Below are positions 28,508 to 36,715 of a DNA stretch of 64,000 bases, piece by piece. The DNA lies in contig NZ_BMNG01000003.1 in NCBI RefSeq assembly GCF_014646335.1, positions 248,001-312,000 on the forward strand, given 5' to 3'. This stretch comes from Streptomyces lasiicapitis (GTDB taxonomy: Bacteria > Actinomycetota > Actinomycetes > Streptomycetales > Streptomycetaceae). Numbering within the stretch: the first letter of the stretch is position 1; each line of letters opens with the position of its first letter. The translations under genes and the position numbers were made by a program. The notes beneath the pieces were generated by a model, which did no database searches, was not told the origin of the DNA, and saw nothing but the letters and a program-made list of their open reading frames with translations.

Positions 28508-30244
28508 ATGACTCACCCCCTGAACGACCTTCTCCCCGCCTCCCTCCGCCGTACCTGGGCCGTCGACGGGACCTGCCCCGATCTCGACCTCTACAGCCTG
28601 TTCCGGGCGCGCCAGATCGGCGATCTGCACCGCACCGCCGTCATCGACGCCAAGGGCAAGCTCTGTTACACCGCCCTGGACCGCAAGGTCCGATGTCTGG
28701 CCGTCGGGCTCAGAGAGCTCGGCATCGCGTCCGGCGACGTCGTCGGCGTACAACTGCCCAACAACCGGAACGCCGTGATCGCCGACCTCGCGCTCGCTGC
28801 GATCGGCGCGGTCGCGCTCCCCTTCCCCGTGGGCCGGGGCGCCGCCGAGGCCACGAGCCTGCTGCACCGCGCGCAGGCCGTGGCCGTCATCGCCGCCACG
28901 GAACACCGCGGCACCCACCCCGCGGCGGCGCTCACGGCGTCGACGACTGCCGAGACGGCCGCCGAGGCGACTGCGCAGTCGACGACCGCGACCGACCCCG
29001 CCACGAAGCCGCCCCTCCGCCACGTCATAGCCGTCGGCCCAGGCCCCGCCCCCGAAGGCACCGTCCCCTTCGCGGAGTTGCTGCGCCGCAGCGACCCCGC
29101 CGCGTTCGTCGCCGCCCGCCCCGACCCCGACGGCCCCGCCCGCATCCTCGTGTCCTCGGGCTCCGAGGCCGAGCCGAAGATGGTGGCGTACTCGCACAAC
29201 GCCTTGGCCGGTGGCCGGGGCAACTTCTTCGCCTCGCTCATGCCGGACCCGGCGACCCCGCCGCGCTGCCTGTTCCTCGTCCCGCTCGCGTCGGCGTTCG
29301 GCTCCAACGGCACGGCCGTCGTCCTCGCCCGGCACGGCGGCACCCTCGTACTGCTCGACCACTTCACGCCGGAGGCCGCGATCGCCGCCGTACGGGAGCA
29401 CGAACCCACGCACGTCCTGGGCGTGCCCACCATGGCCCGCATGGTCCTCGACCGCCTGGAGCAGGAACGGGAACAGGACCAGGAGGGCGCGGGCAAGCTG
29501 CCCGCGCCGACCGCGCTCGTCCTCGGCGGCTCCCCGCTCGACGCCACCACGGCGGCCGAGGCCCGCCACGCCTTCGGCTGCCCGGTGGTGAATCTGTACG
29601 GCTCCGCGGACGGCGTCAACTGCCATACGGGACTGGGTGATCGGCAGGACGCGGAGGACGGCACCGGCGGCCACGGCATGGTCGCGGGCCGCCCCGACCC
29701 CCGCGTCGCCGACATCCGCGTCGCCGACCCCGTCACCCACGAGCCCCTGCCGGACGGCGCCGTCGGCGAGATCGTCGCACGCGGCCCGATGACCCCGCTC
29801 TGCTACGTCGGCGCCCCCGAACTCGACGCCCGCTACCGCACCCCCGACGGCTGGGTCCGCACCGGCGACCTCGGGCTCCTCGACGCGGACGGCGTCCTGC
29901 ACGTCGTCGGCCGCCTCAAGGACGTGGTGATCCGCGGCGGCGCCAACATCAGCCCCGCGGAGGTCGAACGGGAGCTGAGCGCCCATCCGTCGATACGTGA
30001 CGTGGTGTGCGTCGGCGTACCGGACCCGGTGATGGGGGAGCGCCTCGCGGCCTGCGTGGTTCCGGCGGCCCGCGCCGCCGACTCCGACGCGCCCACCCTG
30101 GACGACCTCGCCCAGCACCTCACCGCACGCGGCCTCGACCGCGGCAAGCACCCCGAACGGCTGCTGCTCGTCCGGGAGTTGCCGCTGACCCCGGCGGGCA
30201 AGCCGGACCGCGCGGCCCTGCGGGAGCGGGCCGCACGCGTCTGA
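28508..30244 (+). CDS. AMP-dependent acyl-CoA synthetase/ligase (ANL superfamily)
   Basis: This 578-residue adenylate-forming enzyme activates a carboxylic acid to its CoA thioester. The phosphate-binding loop reads ILVSSGSEAEPKMVAYSH, a variant of the usual SSGTTGxPKG. Later motifs are NLYGSADG, GWVRTGDLGLLDADG, GRLKDVVIRGGANISPAEVE, and the C-terminal catalytic Lys in LTPAGKPDRAAL. An Ala/Thr-rich insert (TASTTAETAAEATAQSTTAT) near residue 140 is probably a disordered loop. The ATG has AGGAG six bases upstream. The substrate is not evident. It may work with the CoA-transferase and the acyl-CoA dehydrogenase upstream. A perfect hairpin directly after the stop ends the unit. Confidence 0.93.
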   Translation: MTHPLNDLLPASLRRTWAVDGTCPDLDLYSLFRARQIGDLHRTAVIDAKGKLCYTALDRKVRCLAVGLRELGIASGDVVGVQLPNNRNAVIADLALAAIGAVALPFPVGRGAAEATSLLHRAQAVAVIAATEHRGTHPAAALTASTTAETAAEATAQSTTATDPATKPPLRHVIAVGPGPAPEGTVPFAELLRRSDPAAFVAARPDPDGPARILVSSGSEAEPKMVAYSHNALAGGRGNFFASLMPDPATPPRCLFLVPLASAFGSNGTAVVLARHGGTLVLLDHFTPEAAIAAVREHEPTHVLGVPTMARMVLDRLEQEREQDQEGAGKLPAPTALVLGGSPLDATTAAEARHAFGCPVVNLYGSADGVNCHTGLGDRQDAEDGTGGHGMVAGRPDPRVADIRVADPVTHEPLPDGAVGEIVARGPMTPLCYVGAPELDARYRTPDGWVRTGDLGLLDADGVLHVVGRLKDVVIRGGANISPAEVERELSAHPSIRDVVCVGVPDPVMGERLAACVVPAARAADSDAPTLDDLAQHLTARGLDRGKHPERLLLVRELPLTPAGKPDRAALRERAARV

Positions 30245-30291
30245 CCGAGGGGTTCCCGGGGCCGAGCGGGCCCCGGGAACCCCTCGGTCAG
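30241..30291. terminator. Bidirectional rho-independent-type terminator, 23-bp perfect stem
   Basis: The arms 30241-30263 and 30269-30291 are exact reverse complements around the 5-base loop GAGCG. The hairpin begins inside the stop codon of the ligase gene and ends seven bases before the convergent stop of the metal-binding protein gene, so it can serve both. There is no U-tract, as is usual in Streptomyces. Confidence 0.92.
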
Positions 30292-30297
30292 CGGCCC

Positions 30298-31110
30298 TCA
30301 GGCCCCCTTCATCGCCTTCTTCAACTGCGCCGCGGCCTCCCGATACACCGGCAGCAACTCCAGATCCTTCCCCGGATAGTTGACGATCTTCACCTGCTCG
30401 GCCCCGGAGTCGGGCAGTACCTTCCCGGTGGACATGTGCGCGTTGTCGAGCACGAGCGCGGGCTTCTTCGCGGAGAGTCCGGCGAGCTGGGAGGCGGTCA
30501 CGGCTTCGGGTCCGTACGTTCCGACGGTCCGCGCGCCCGCCATCCGCGCCGACCACGTGGTGAACACCTGGCTGACGACGGCCGGGCTCCTGCCGCCGGG
30601 CCAGGACGCCTTGAGGTCCTTGGAGAGCCGCGCGTACTCGTGGTCGAAGGTCTTGTTCCAGCGCGCGGCCGCGCCCTTCGTGCCGAACAGGCCGCCGAGG
30701 CGGGTGACTTCGCCGCGCACCTTGCCTGCGTCGTTGTCGAGGTTCACCTTCACGAGTTCGGCGTCGGAGCCCGCCGCGTCCTTGATCTTGTCGGCGTACG
30801 GCTCGAAGGGCGCGTACAGAACGAAGTCGGCCTTCGCGACGGCGGCGAGGTCGGACGGCTTGGGGTCGTAGTCGGGCGCGTGCTGCGTGGACGGCGGGAC
30901 CAGGACGGTGACGTCCTCGGCGCCCGCGGCCTTGGCGAACGCGCCCTCCCAGGTGGTCGTGGCGACGACGACGGGCCCGCCCTTCTTGCCGTCGGAGCCG
31001 CTGCCGGCGCCGTCGGACTTGTCGTCGTCACCGCAGCCGGCGGCCGTCAGGGCGAGCGCGGCGCTCAGTGCGACGACGGAGGCGCGGCGGCGGGTGCGGG
31101 GGGTGGACAT
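30298..31110 (-). CDS. Metal ABC transporter substrate-binding lipoprotein (TroA/ZnuA family)
   Basis: This 270-residue exported lipoprotein has a basic leader, a hydrophobic core and a lipobox LTAAGC at about residue 26, followed by an Asp/Gly/Ser-rich linker. The mature part matches cluster A-I binding proteins (VVATTTWEGAFAKAAG; PSDLAAVAKADFVLYAPFEPY; LDNAHMSTGKVLPDSGAE). The usual metal-ligand motif PHxYEP appears here as HAPDYDP, with the His displaced by two residues. Other His residues that may be ligands are in FDHEY and DNAHMS. The ATG at 31110 has GGAG nine bases upstream and overlaps the end of the permease gene by 46 bases. Zinc or manganese are the usual substrates; the copper genes upstream leave other metals open. 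Confidence 0.9.
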   Translation of the reverse strand: MSTPRTRRRASVVALSAALALTAAGCGDDDKSDGAGSGSDGKKGGPVVVATTTWEGAFAKAAGAEDVTVLVPPSTQHAPDYDPKPSDLAAVAKADFVLYAPFEPYADKIKDAAGSDAELVKVNLDNDAGKVRGEVTRLGGLFGTKGAAARWNKTFDHEYARLSKDLKASWPGGRSPAVVSQVFTTWSARMAGARTVGTYGPEAVTASQLAGLSAKKPALVLDNAHMSTGKVLPDSGAEQVKIVNYPGKDLELLPVYREAAAQLKKAMKGA

Positions 31111-31949
31111 GAGGTGATGCTCCGTTCGGGGATGAGATGGACGGCGAGGACGACGGCCCCCGCGGTCAGGACGAGGACCGGCCCTGGCGGCCAGTCCAGC
31201 CAGAGGGCGATGAGGAAGCCGGTGACGTTGACGGCGACGCCGATGGCCACGGCCCACAGCGCGATGGTGGTGAGCCGCTTGCCGAGACGGCGTGCGGCGA
31301 GGGCGGGCAGCAGGGTGAGGGCGTCCACGAGCAGCGCCCCGGTCAGCTTGATCGCGCCCGCCACGGCGACGGCGACGAGGACGAGCAGGACGACGGTGAG
31401 CGGGCCGACGCGCACGCCCGAGCACTGGGCGAGCTCGCGGTCGTACAGCAGGAGTGCGAGGTCGCGCCGCCGCCACCAGAACAGCGCCGGTACGACGACG
31501 GCGAGCACGCCGACCACGACGATGTCCGCGCTGCCGACGGACAGGATCGACCCCCACAGCAGCGCGAACGCGCCGGAGGCGTTGACCCCGGAGACGGAAA
31601 GCACGAGCAGCGCCGCCGCGATGGCCATGCTCATGAGCAGCCCCATCGCCCCGGAAAGCCCGGCGGGCGTCCTGGCGAGCGGCGCGACCCCGGCCCCCGC
31701 GAGCGCGCACGCCACAAGGGCGCACAGCATCGGATCAAGCCCGGTCAACAGCCCCACCGCGATGCCCAGCAACGCGACATGCATCATCGCGAACCGCACC
31801 GGCATGATGTCGAGCCCCACGATGACCACACCGACGATCGGCAGCCCGACGGCAGCGAGCAACAACGCGAACCCGGCCCGCTGCACGGGCACGAGTTCAA
31901 GCATCAGCCCGAGGTCGGCGGTGGCGAGAAGGCTCATTCCTGCACCCAT
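31065..31949 (-). CDS. Metal ABC transporter permease (ZnuB/TroC family)
   Basis: The 294-residue integral membrane protein has about eight hydrophobic segments and the ABC-3 family look: IMPVRFAMMHVALLGIAVGLL, LLWGSILSVGSADI, and the coupling region GVRVGPLTVVLL through AGAIKLTGALLVDALTLLPALAARRLGKRL. It forms the membrane channel of the transporter. The start is ambiguous: ATG at 31949 or ATG at 31937 (MSLLATADLG), neither with ideal spacing. Its 3' end overlaps the binding-protein gene. A 110-base dispersed repeat separates it from the ATPase gene upstream. Confidence 0.9.
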   Translation of the reverse strand: MGAGMSLLATADLGLMLELVPVQRAGFALLLAAVGLPIVGVVIVGLDIMPVRFAMMHVALLGIAVGLLTGLDPMLCALVACALAGAGVAPLARTPAGLSGAMGLLMSMAIAAALLVLSVSGVNASGAFALLWGSILSVGSADIVVVGVLAVVVPALFWWRRRDLALLLYDRELAQCSGVRVGPLTVVLLVLVAVAVAGAIKLTGALLVDALTLLPALAARRLGKRLTTIALWAVAIGVAVNVTGFLIALWLDWPPGPVLVLTAGAVVLAVHLIPERSITSCPPPAPAAAPPSSH

Positions 31950-31950
31950 T

Positions 31951-32060
31951 CCAGCCCGTCCGGCGTTTGACGACGAGGCCGTTCAGGCCGATGGGCGGGG
32001 GTCCAGGGGGCGGCAGCCCTCTGGTTTCGGGAAGGGGCGGGCTTGGGGAGCCCCCGGCAA
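31951..32060. repeat. Dispersed intergenic repeat, copy 1
   Basis: This begins AGCCCGTCCGGCGTTTGA and continues through GACGAGGCCGTTCAGGCCGA, a G-run block (GTCCAGGGGGCGG) and a tail GGGAAGGGGCGGGCTTGGGG. The same order of blocks recurs at 54548-54635 and 58848-58955 and in degenerate form near 39170-39225. Here the G/C hairpin is imperfect. This copy lies between two genes of the same operon. Confidence 0.9.
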
Positions 32061-32064
32061 GGCC

Positions 32065-32703
32065 TCACAGCTCCACCTCCCGCAGCCGCCCAGCCGCCAT
32101 GTCCAGCACCCGATCGCACCGCGAGGCAAGCGCCCGATCGTGCGTGACGACAACAACCGTGACCGGCAGAGCCGTGAGCACCGCGGCAGCCTCCTCCTGC
32201 CCCGCGAAGTCGAGCGCGGCAGTGGGCTCGTCGGCGAGCAACACCCCGGCCCCGGCGCCCACACACCCGATGGCCCGGGCCAGGTACATCCGCTGCAACT
32301 GCCCCCCGGACAACGTGTCCAGAGCCTGCCGCCGCAAGTCACCCACCCCCAGGGCACGGGCGGCGTCAGCCGCCTGCTCGGGCGCGCCCCCGGAGTCCAG
32401 CAACTCACCCGCGAGCAGCGGAAACCGCCCCGCAGCTGGCTTCTGCGGCACCCACGCGCAAGCCCGCCGCCGCCAGGCCCGATCCGCCGCGGACGCGGTG
32501 CCGCGCCCACCGACGAGGATGCTGCCGGCGGCGGGCCGGTGCAGCCCGAGGACGGCCCGCAGCAGCGTGGACTTGCCGGACCCGTTGGTCCCGGTCAGCG
32601 CCACGCGTTCCCCCGCGGCGACCTCCAGGTCCACCCCGTCGACGGCGACCACGCGCCCGTGCCCGCAGGTCACACCCCGCATGTGTACGTCCAGACCACC
32701 CAT
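32065..32703 (-). CDS. Metal ABC transporter ATP-binding protein (ZnuC family)
   Basis: This 212-residue ATPase has every ABC motif: Walker A GTNGSGKST, Q-loop WVPQKP, signature LSGGQLQR, Walker B VLLADEPTAALD, and the switch His in VVVTHDRAL. Length and context fit the ATPase of a ZnuABC/TroABC importer. I chose the ATG at 32703 (MGGLDVHM) because the longer frame adds a non-conserved basic leader. Gene order on the minus strand is ATPase, permease, binding protein. It starts about 100 bases after the PCuAC-like gene, so the copper and ABC genes may share a transcript. Confidence 0.92.
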   Translation of the reverse strand: MGGLDVHMRGVTCGHGRVVAVDGVDLEVAAGERVALTGTNGSGKSTLLRAVLGLHRPAAGSILVGGRGTASAADRAWRRRACAWVPQKPAAGRFPLLAGELLDSGGAPEQAADAARALGVGDLRRQALDTLSGGQLQRMYLARAIGCVGAGAGVLLADEPTAALDFAGQEEAAAVLTALPVTVVVVTHDRALASRCDRVLDMAAGRLREVEL

Positions 32704-32803
32704 CCGCCGCCCGTGCCCCTCTCCCGCCCGCTGCCTTGTGCGGCAGTAGTCGGACGGGCGGCGAGGGAAGTTCCCGTACACACGAAACGAACGGACCCGC
32801 GGC

Positions 32804-33313
32804 TCAACTCCCGGGCCTGACCACCTCAGCCCGCACAACCACCTCACCGGCATGCCGGAACCGCAGCACGAACCGCACCTCGTCGCCCAGCCGCAGCGGC
32901 TTCCGGGGCCGCAGCATCACGTCCAGGCCCTCGGGCGTCATCCGCACCACGGACCGCGCGGGCACGGCCGCGGAGTCCACCATCCGCATCGACTCCACGT
33001 TCCCGGGCCGCTCCACGGTCCGGCTGAGCATCACGTCGTCGGCGTCGGGCGAGCGGACGGACAGCAACTCGTCGCCGGACTCCCCGCTGTTGGTGATCCG
33101 GAAGAACGCGGCGGTCTCCACCTTGCCGCCGTACGCCAGGAACACCCGCCCGTCCCCGACGGCGATCCGCGAAGGCCCGCCCGCGGCCCCCACGGCGACC
33201 CAGGCCGAAAGCCCGCACAGGGCGAGCGCGCAGGCGAGGACGGGGGCCAGCACACCGGGCAACGCGGCCCACACACGCCCCGCGTACAGCGAGGTCCCGC
33301 CTTCATCGTTCAC
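32804..33313 (-). CDS. PCu(A)C-like membrane-anchored protein lacking canonical copper ligands
   Basis: The 169-residue protein has an N-terminal hydrophobic segment (residues about 12-36) and then a beta-rich domain that follows the PCu(A)C/DUF461 pattern: AYGGKVETAAFFRITNSGESGDELLSVRSPDADDVMLSRTVE and later PLRLGDEVRFVLRF (split here only for description). In family members a His and Met bind Cu(I) in HxM, MRM and HxMLM. Here the corresponding places read VESMRMVD, VVRM and LDVML, so both His are absent. The GTG at 33313 follows TAGGAG, which includes the stop codon of the CopA gene, so the two are probably coupled. A structural or altered metal role is possible. Confidence 0.75.
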   Translation of the reverse strand: MNDEGGTSLYAGRVWAALPGVLAPVLACALALCGLSAWVAVGAAGGPSRIAVGDGRVFLAYGGKVETAAFFRITNSGESGDELLSVRSPDADDVMLSRTVERPGNVESMRMVDSAAVPARSVVRMTPEGLDVMLRPRKPLRLGDEVRFVLRFRHAGEVVVRAEVVRPGS

Positions 33314-33320
33314 GTCACTC

Positions 33321-35705
33321 CTACGCACCGAAGGACCCCCGTCGCCGCCGCGCCGCACTCCGCGGCACCGGCCCCCACGTACGCAGCCGCAGGCTGTTGG
33401 CGACCACGAGCAGCGAACTCGCCGACATCGCGACGGCCGCCGTCATCGGGCCGAGGCGGCCGACTGCGGCGAGCGGCACGGCGAGCGCGTTGTAGCCGAA
33501 CGCCCAGACGAGGTTGGCGCGGATGGTGGCAAGGGTGCGGCGGGCGAGGCGCACGGCGACGGCGGCCGCGCCGATGTCCCCGGCGGCCAGCGTCACGTCG
33601 GCCGCGCCGATCGCCGCGTCGCTGCCGCAGCCCATGGCGATGCCCAGGTCGGCGCGGGCGAGCGCCGCCGCGTCGTTCACGCCGTCGCCGAGCACCGCGA
33701 CCCGGCGCCCCTCGTCCCGCAGCCGCCCGACCAACTCGGCCTTGTCCTCGGGGGAGCAGCCCGCGTACACCTCACCGATCCCCAGCTCGGCCGCCACGGC
33801 GTGGGCCACGGCCGGGCGGTCCCCGGTGGCGAGGACCGGCTCCACACCGAGCCGCCGCAGTTGGTCGACGGCGCGATAACTCCCGGCCCGCAGCACGTCC
33901 CCGACGGCCACCACGGCCTCGACGACGCCGTCGACGCGTACGAGGACGACGGTCCGGGCGGCGGCCTCGGCGTCGGCGAGGGCGCGGGCGAGTTCCTCGG
34001 GAAGGCCGGGGCGAGCCGGTGACGAGGACTCCCCGGCAGACGCGGGAAGAGGGTCCGCCCCTGGCGAGCACACCTCCACCCGCCGCCCCTCCACCACACC
34101 CGAAACCCCCCAACCGGCCGTCGCGCGGAAGTCCGTGACCTCCGGCAACTCCCGTTCCGGCAGGGCCTCGCGGGCGTACGAGACGACGGCGCGCCCCAGC
34201 GGATGCTCCGAGCCCCGCTCCACCGCCCCGGCGAGCCGCAGCGCCGCCTCGCGGCCGAGTCCGCCGGGAGCGGCGGTGACCTCGGTGACGGTCATGTGCC
34301 CGGTGGTCAGCGTGCCGGTCTTGTCGAGGACGACCGTGTCGACATGGCGCAGCGTCTCCAGGGCGCGCGGTCCGCCGACGAGTACGCCGAGCTGGGCGCC
34401 GCGGCCGGTGGCGGCGAGCAGCGCGGTGGGCGTGGCGAGCCCCAGGGCGCACGGGCAGGCGACGACCAGGACCGCCACGGCCGCGGTGACCGCGCCCTCC
34501 GGGTCGGCCCCGGCGCCCAGCCAGAACCCGAGCACGGTGACGGCGAGCGTGAGGACGACGGGGACGAACACGCCCGCCGCGGCGTCCGCGAGCCGCTGGG
34601 CGCGCGCCTTGCCCGCCTGGGCCTCCGTCACCATCCGTGTGATGCGGGCGAGTTGGGTGTCGGCGCCGACAGCCGTCGCCCGTACGACAAGGAGCCCGCT
34701 CGCGTTGACGGCCCCGCCGACGACCTCCTGGCCCGCGCCCACCTCCACGGGCTCGCTCTCGCCGGTGACAAGGGACAGATCGAGCGCGGAGTTCCCGGAC
34801 ACCACCACACCGTCGGTGGCCACCCGCTCCCCGGGCCGCACGACGAACTCCTGCCCCACCCGCAACTGCCCTGCGGGAACCCGCCGCTCGCCGCCACCCG
34901 CGTCACGTACCGCCACGTCCTTGACGGCGAGCGAGGCGAGCGACCGCAGCGCCGCACCCGTCCCGTGCCGCGCCCGCGACTCCAGGAAGCGCCCCGCCAG
35001 CACGGACAGCGGCACCCCGACCGCCGCCTCCAGATACACGTGGTGCGCGCCGCCGCCCGCCGACGGCAGCACCTCGAACGCCATCCGCATCCCGGGCTCG
35101 CCCGCCCCGCCGAGGAACAGTGCGTACGCCGACCAGGAGAAGGACGCGGCCACCCCGAGCGACACCAGCGTGTCCATGGTCGCGGCGGCGTGCCGAAGGC
35201 CGGCGAGCGCCCGCCGGTGGAAGGGCCACGCGCCCCACACCGCCACCGGCGCCGTCAGCACGAAACACAGCCACTGCCAGTTGTCGAACTGCCAGGCGGG
35301 CACCATCGAAAGCACGAGCACGGGCAGCGAGAGCAGCGCGGTGACCAGCAGCCGCTGCCGCTCGGCCGCTCGCGCCTCGTCGTCGCCGCCCGCCGCTTCC
35401 TCGCCCGTCCGTCCCGCCGGGCCCGCTTCCGGTTCCGGCGGTGGGGGCGGTTCGGCGGTGTATCCGGTGCGTACGACGACGGCGACGAGCTCGTCCGTCG
35501 TGATGCCCACGGGGTGGCGCACCCGGGCCCGCCCGGTGGCGAGGTTCACCGTCGCGCTGACGCCGTCCAGCTTGGCCAGCTTCTTCTCGACCCGGTTCAC
35601 ACAGGCGGCGCAGGTCATGCCGCCGACGATCAGGTCGGTGGTGGTGGACTCCGGGGCGGTCGCGGCTGGTTCTGCGGCCGGCGCGGCCGCGGATTCGCCG
35701 CCCAC
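33321..35705 (-). CDS. copA: Copper-transporting P-type ATPase (P1B-1, CopA-like)
   Basis: This 794-residue enzyme pumps Cu(I) out of the cytoplasm. It has one N-terminal heavy-metal domain (GMTCAACVNRVEKKL, residues about 25-40) and the membrane CPC motif (VACPCALGLATP, about residue 415). The phosphorylation motif VLDKTGTLTTGHM lies near 457 and the hinge GDGVNDAAALARADLGIAMG near 672. The last helices carry the P1B-1 ligands YN (FGYNALAVPLAA) and MxxSS (VAMSASSLLVVAN). The GTG at 35705 overlaps the upstream gene's TAG by one base and has GGAGG nine bases upstream. It is transcribed with the His-rich small protein and the PCuAC-like gene. No CsoR or CopZ gene is adjacent. Confidence 0.93.
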   Translation of the reverse strand: MGGESAAAPAAEPAATAPESTTTDLIVGGMTCAACVNRVEKKLAKLDGVSATVNLATGRARVRHPVGITTDELVAVVVRTGYTAEPPPPPEPEAGPAGRTGEEAAGGDDEARAAERQRLLVTALLSLPVLVLSMVPAWQFDNWQWLCFVLTAPVAVWGAWPFHRRALAGLRHAAATMDTLVSLGVAASFSWSAYALFLGGAGEPGMRMAFEVLPSAGGGAHHVYLEAAVGVPLSVLAGRFLESRARHGTGAALRSLASLAVKDVAVRDAGGGERRVPAGQLRVGQEFVVRPGERVATDGVVVSGNSALDLSLVTGESEPVEVGAGQEVVGGAVNASGLLVVRATAVGADTQLARITRMVTEAQAGKARAQRLADAAAGVFVPVVLTLAVTVLGFWLGAGADPEGAVTAAVAVLVVACPCALGLATPTALLAATGRGAQLGVLVGGPRALETLRHVDTVVLDKTGTLTTGHMTVTEVTAAPGGLGREAALRLAGAVERGSEHPLGRAVVSYAREALPERELPEVTDFRATAGWGVSGVVEGRRVEVCSPGADPLPASAGESSSPARPGLPEELARALADAEAAARTVVLVRVDGVVEAVVAVGDVLRAGSYRAVDQLRRLGVEPVLATGDRPAVAHAVAAELGIGEVYAGCSPEDKAELVGRLRDEGRRVAVLGDGVNDAAALARADLGIAMGCGSDAAIGAADVTLAAGDIGAAAVAVRLARRTLATIRANLVWAFGYNALAVPLAAVGRLGPMTAAVAMSASSLLVVANSLRLRTWGPVPRSAARRRRGSFGA

Positions 35706-35989
35706 TAGCCGTGCCCTCCATGACCCCCGTGCGAACCGCCGTCGTCCGACCCGCCGCTGCCGCCGCCCGTGCCCGAGTCCGGAGTCGAGGACCGCATCCC
35801 CGGCGCCACGGGCCCCACGGACGAGCCGACTTGGTACGCGACGGCGAAGACGACGACGAGCAGCACGAGGAACCCGAGCAGCGCGGGCGGCGGCCGCCAC
35901 ACCCCGCCCTGACTTCCCGGCGTACGTGAAGAATTCGACGTACGCGAAGAATCCGACGTACCCGAAAGGGATGAATGTTCGGCTGGCAT
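35705..35989 (-). CDS. Small single-span membrane protein with His-rich tail
   Basis: The 94-residue product has a Ser/Thr-rich N-terminus with a short repeat (SSRTSNSSRTPGS), one strong membrane segment (LLGFLVLLVVVFAVAYQVG) and a Gly/Ser/Asp/His tail ending DDGGSHGGHGGHG. The terminal His-Gly cluster could bind copper or zinc outside the membrane. The ATG at 35989 has GGGAG five bases upstream. Its stop overlaps the CopA start by one base (TAGTG), so it is probably the first gene of a copper operon and may assist the pump. I do not recognise a named family. Confidence 0.75.
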   Translation of the reverse strand: MPAEHSSLSGTSDSSRTSNSSRTPGSQGGVWRPPPALLGFLVLLVVVFAVAYQVGSSVGPVAPGMRSSTPDSGTGGGSGGSDDGGSHGGHGGHG

Positions 35990-36185
35990 CGGCGCTCCCG
36001 TGGCTGATCCGGCGGCGCGGGCGGCGGACACCCGGCACCGGTCAGGTGGTCGCGCGCGGCGGCCGGGGAGTTCCCGGTGGGTGTGAGACATCCCATCCGG
36101 CCGTGTCGTGGTTGGGCCGATCGGGTGAGTTGCGCAAGAATCGCCTGGTGCAGACGTTGAGGACGAGCAGGGACGGGGTTGCGCT

Positions 36186-36569
36186 GTGACCAGCCACGAA
36201 GCCACCGACGAACAGTGGGAAGGGCTCGCCCAGGTCGTGCCGCTGCGCGGCCGCAACGAATGGCCGTCGTGGCCCGGGCACCGCGCGCTGCCCGACGCCG
36301 AGACGGAAGCGCGGCGGCGCTTCGTCGTGACCCGCGTGAACATTTTCGCGGACGCCCGCGAGGTCGCAGAGAACCTGATGTCGCAGACCCCGGTCCTGCT
36401 CGACCTGTCCGGCGCCGAGACCGAAGTCGCCAAGCGCGTCCTCGACTTCAGCAGCGGCGTGGTCTTCGGCCTCGGCTGCGGAATGCACCGCGTGGAGAAG
36501 AACGTCTTCCTGCTGTCCCCGCCGGACACGGAGGTGCAGGGCCTGGTGGAGGCGGCGACCGGTATCTAG
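36186..36569 (+). CDS. SepF-like cell-division protein (Sfl type)
   Basis: This 127-residue protein carries the SepF core: VNIFADAREVAENLMSQTPVLLDLSG, then AKRVLDFSSGVVFGLGCGMHRVEKNVFLLSP. SepF binds FtsZ and the membrane during septation. Unlike the SepF encoded near ftsZ, this copy lacks a long N-terminal linker and a clear amphipathic membrane helix. It stands alone, as the SepF-like paralogues of Streptomyces do. The start is GTG at 36186 with a weak purine-rich region upstream. A role in septation or polar growth is inferred from the family. Confidence 0.88.
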   Translation: MTSHEATDEQWEGLAQVVPLRGRNEWPSWPGHRALPDAETEARRRFVVTRVNIFADAREVAENLMSQTPVLLDLSGAETEVAKRVLDFSSGVVFGLGCGMHRVEKNVFLLSPPDTEVQGLVEAATGI

Positions 36570-36715
36570 CGGTCCGTCCCCGCTGTCCCGGTAGTACGCA
36601 TTCCCGTAGCTCAACTCGCGGCCCCGTGAGGCGCATTGACCAGGCGTCCCTCAATCGTGCGAAGGTCGCTCGGGCAAAACGGTTCGGCTGATCCAACTGC
36701 CCATAGCTTCCGGTC

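Noticed and set aside
28124..30556. 810-codon minus-strand frame over the acyl-CoA ligase gene
   Set aside because: It crosses the perfect terminator and the low-complexity spacer and has no recognisable domain; the ligase frame on the other strand has all ANL motifs.
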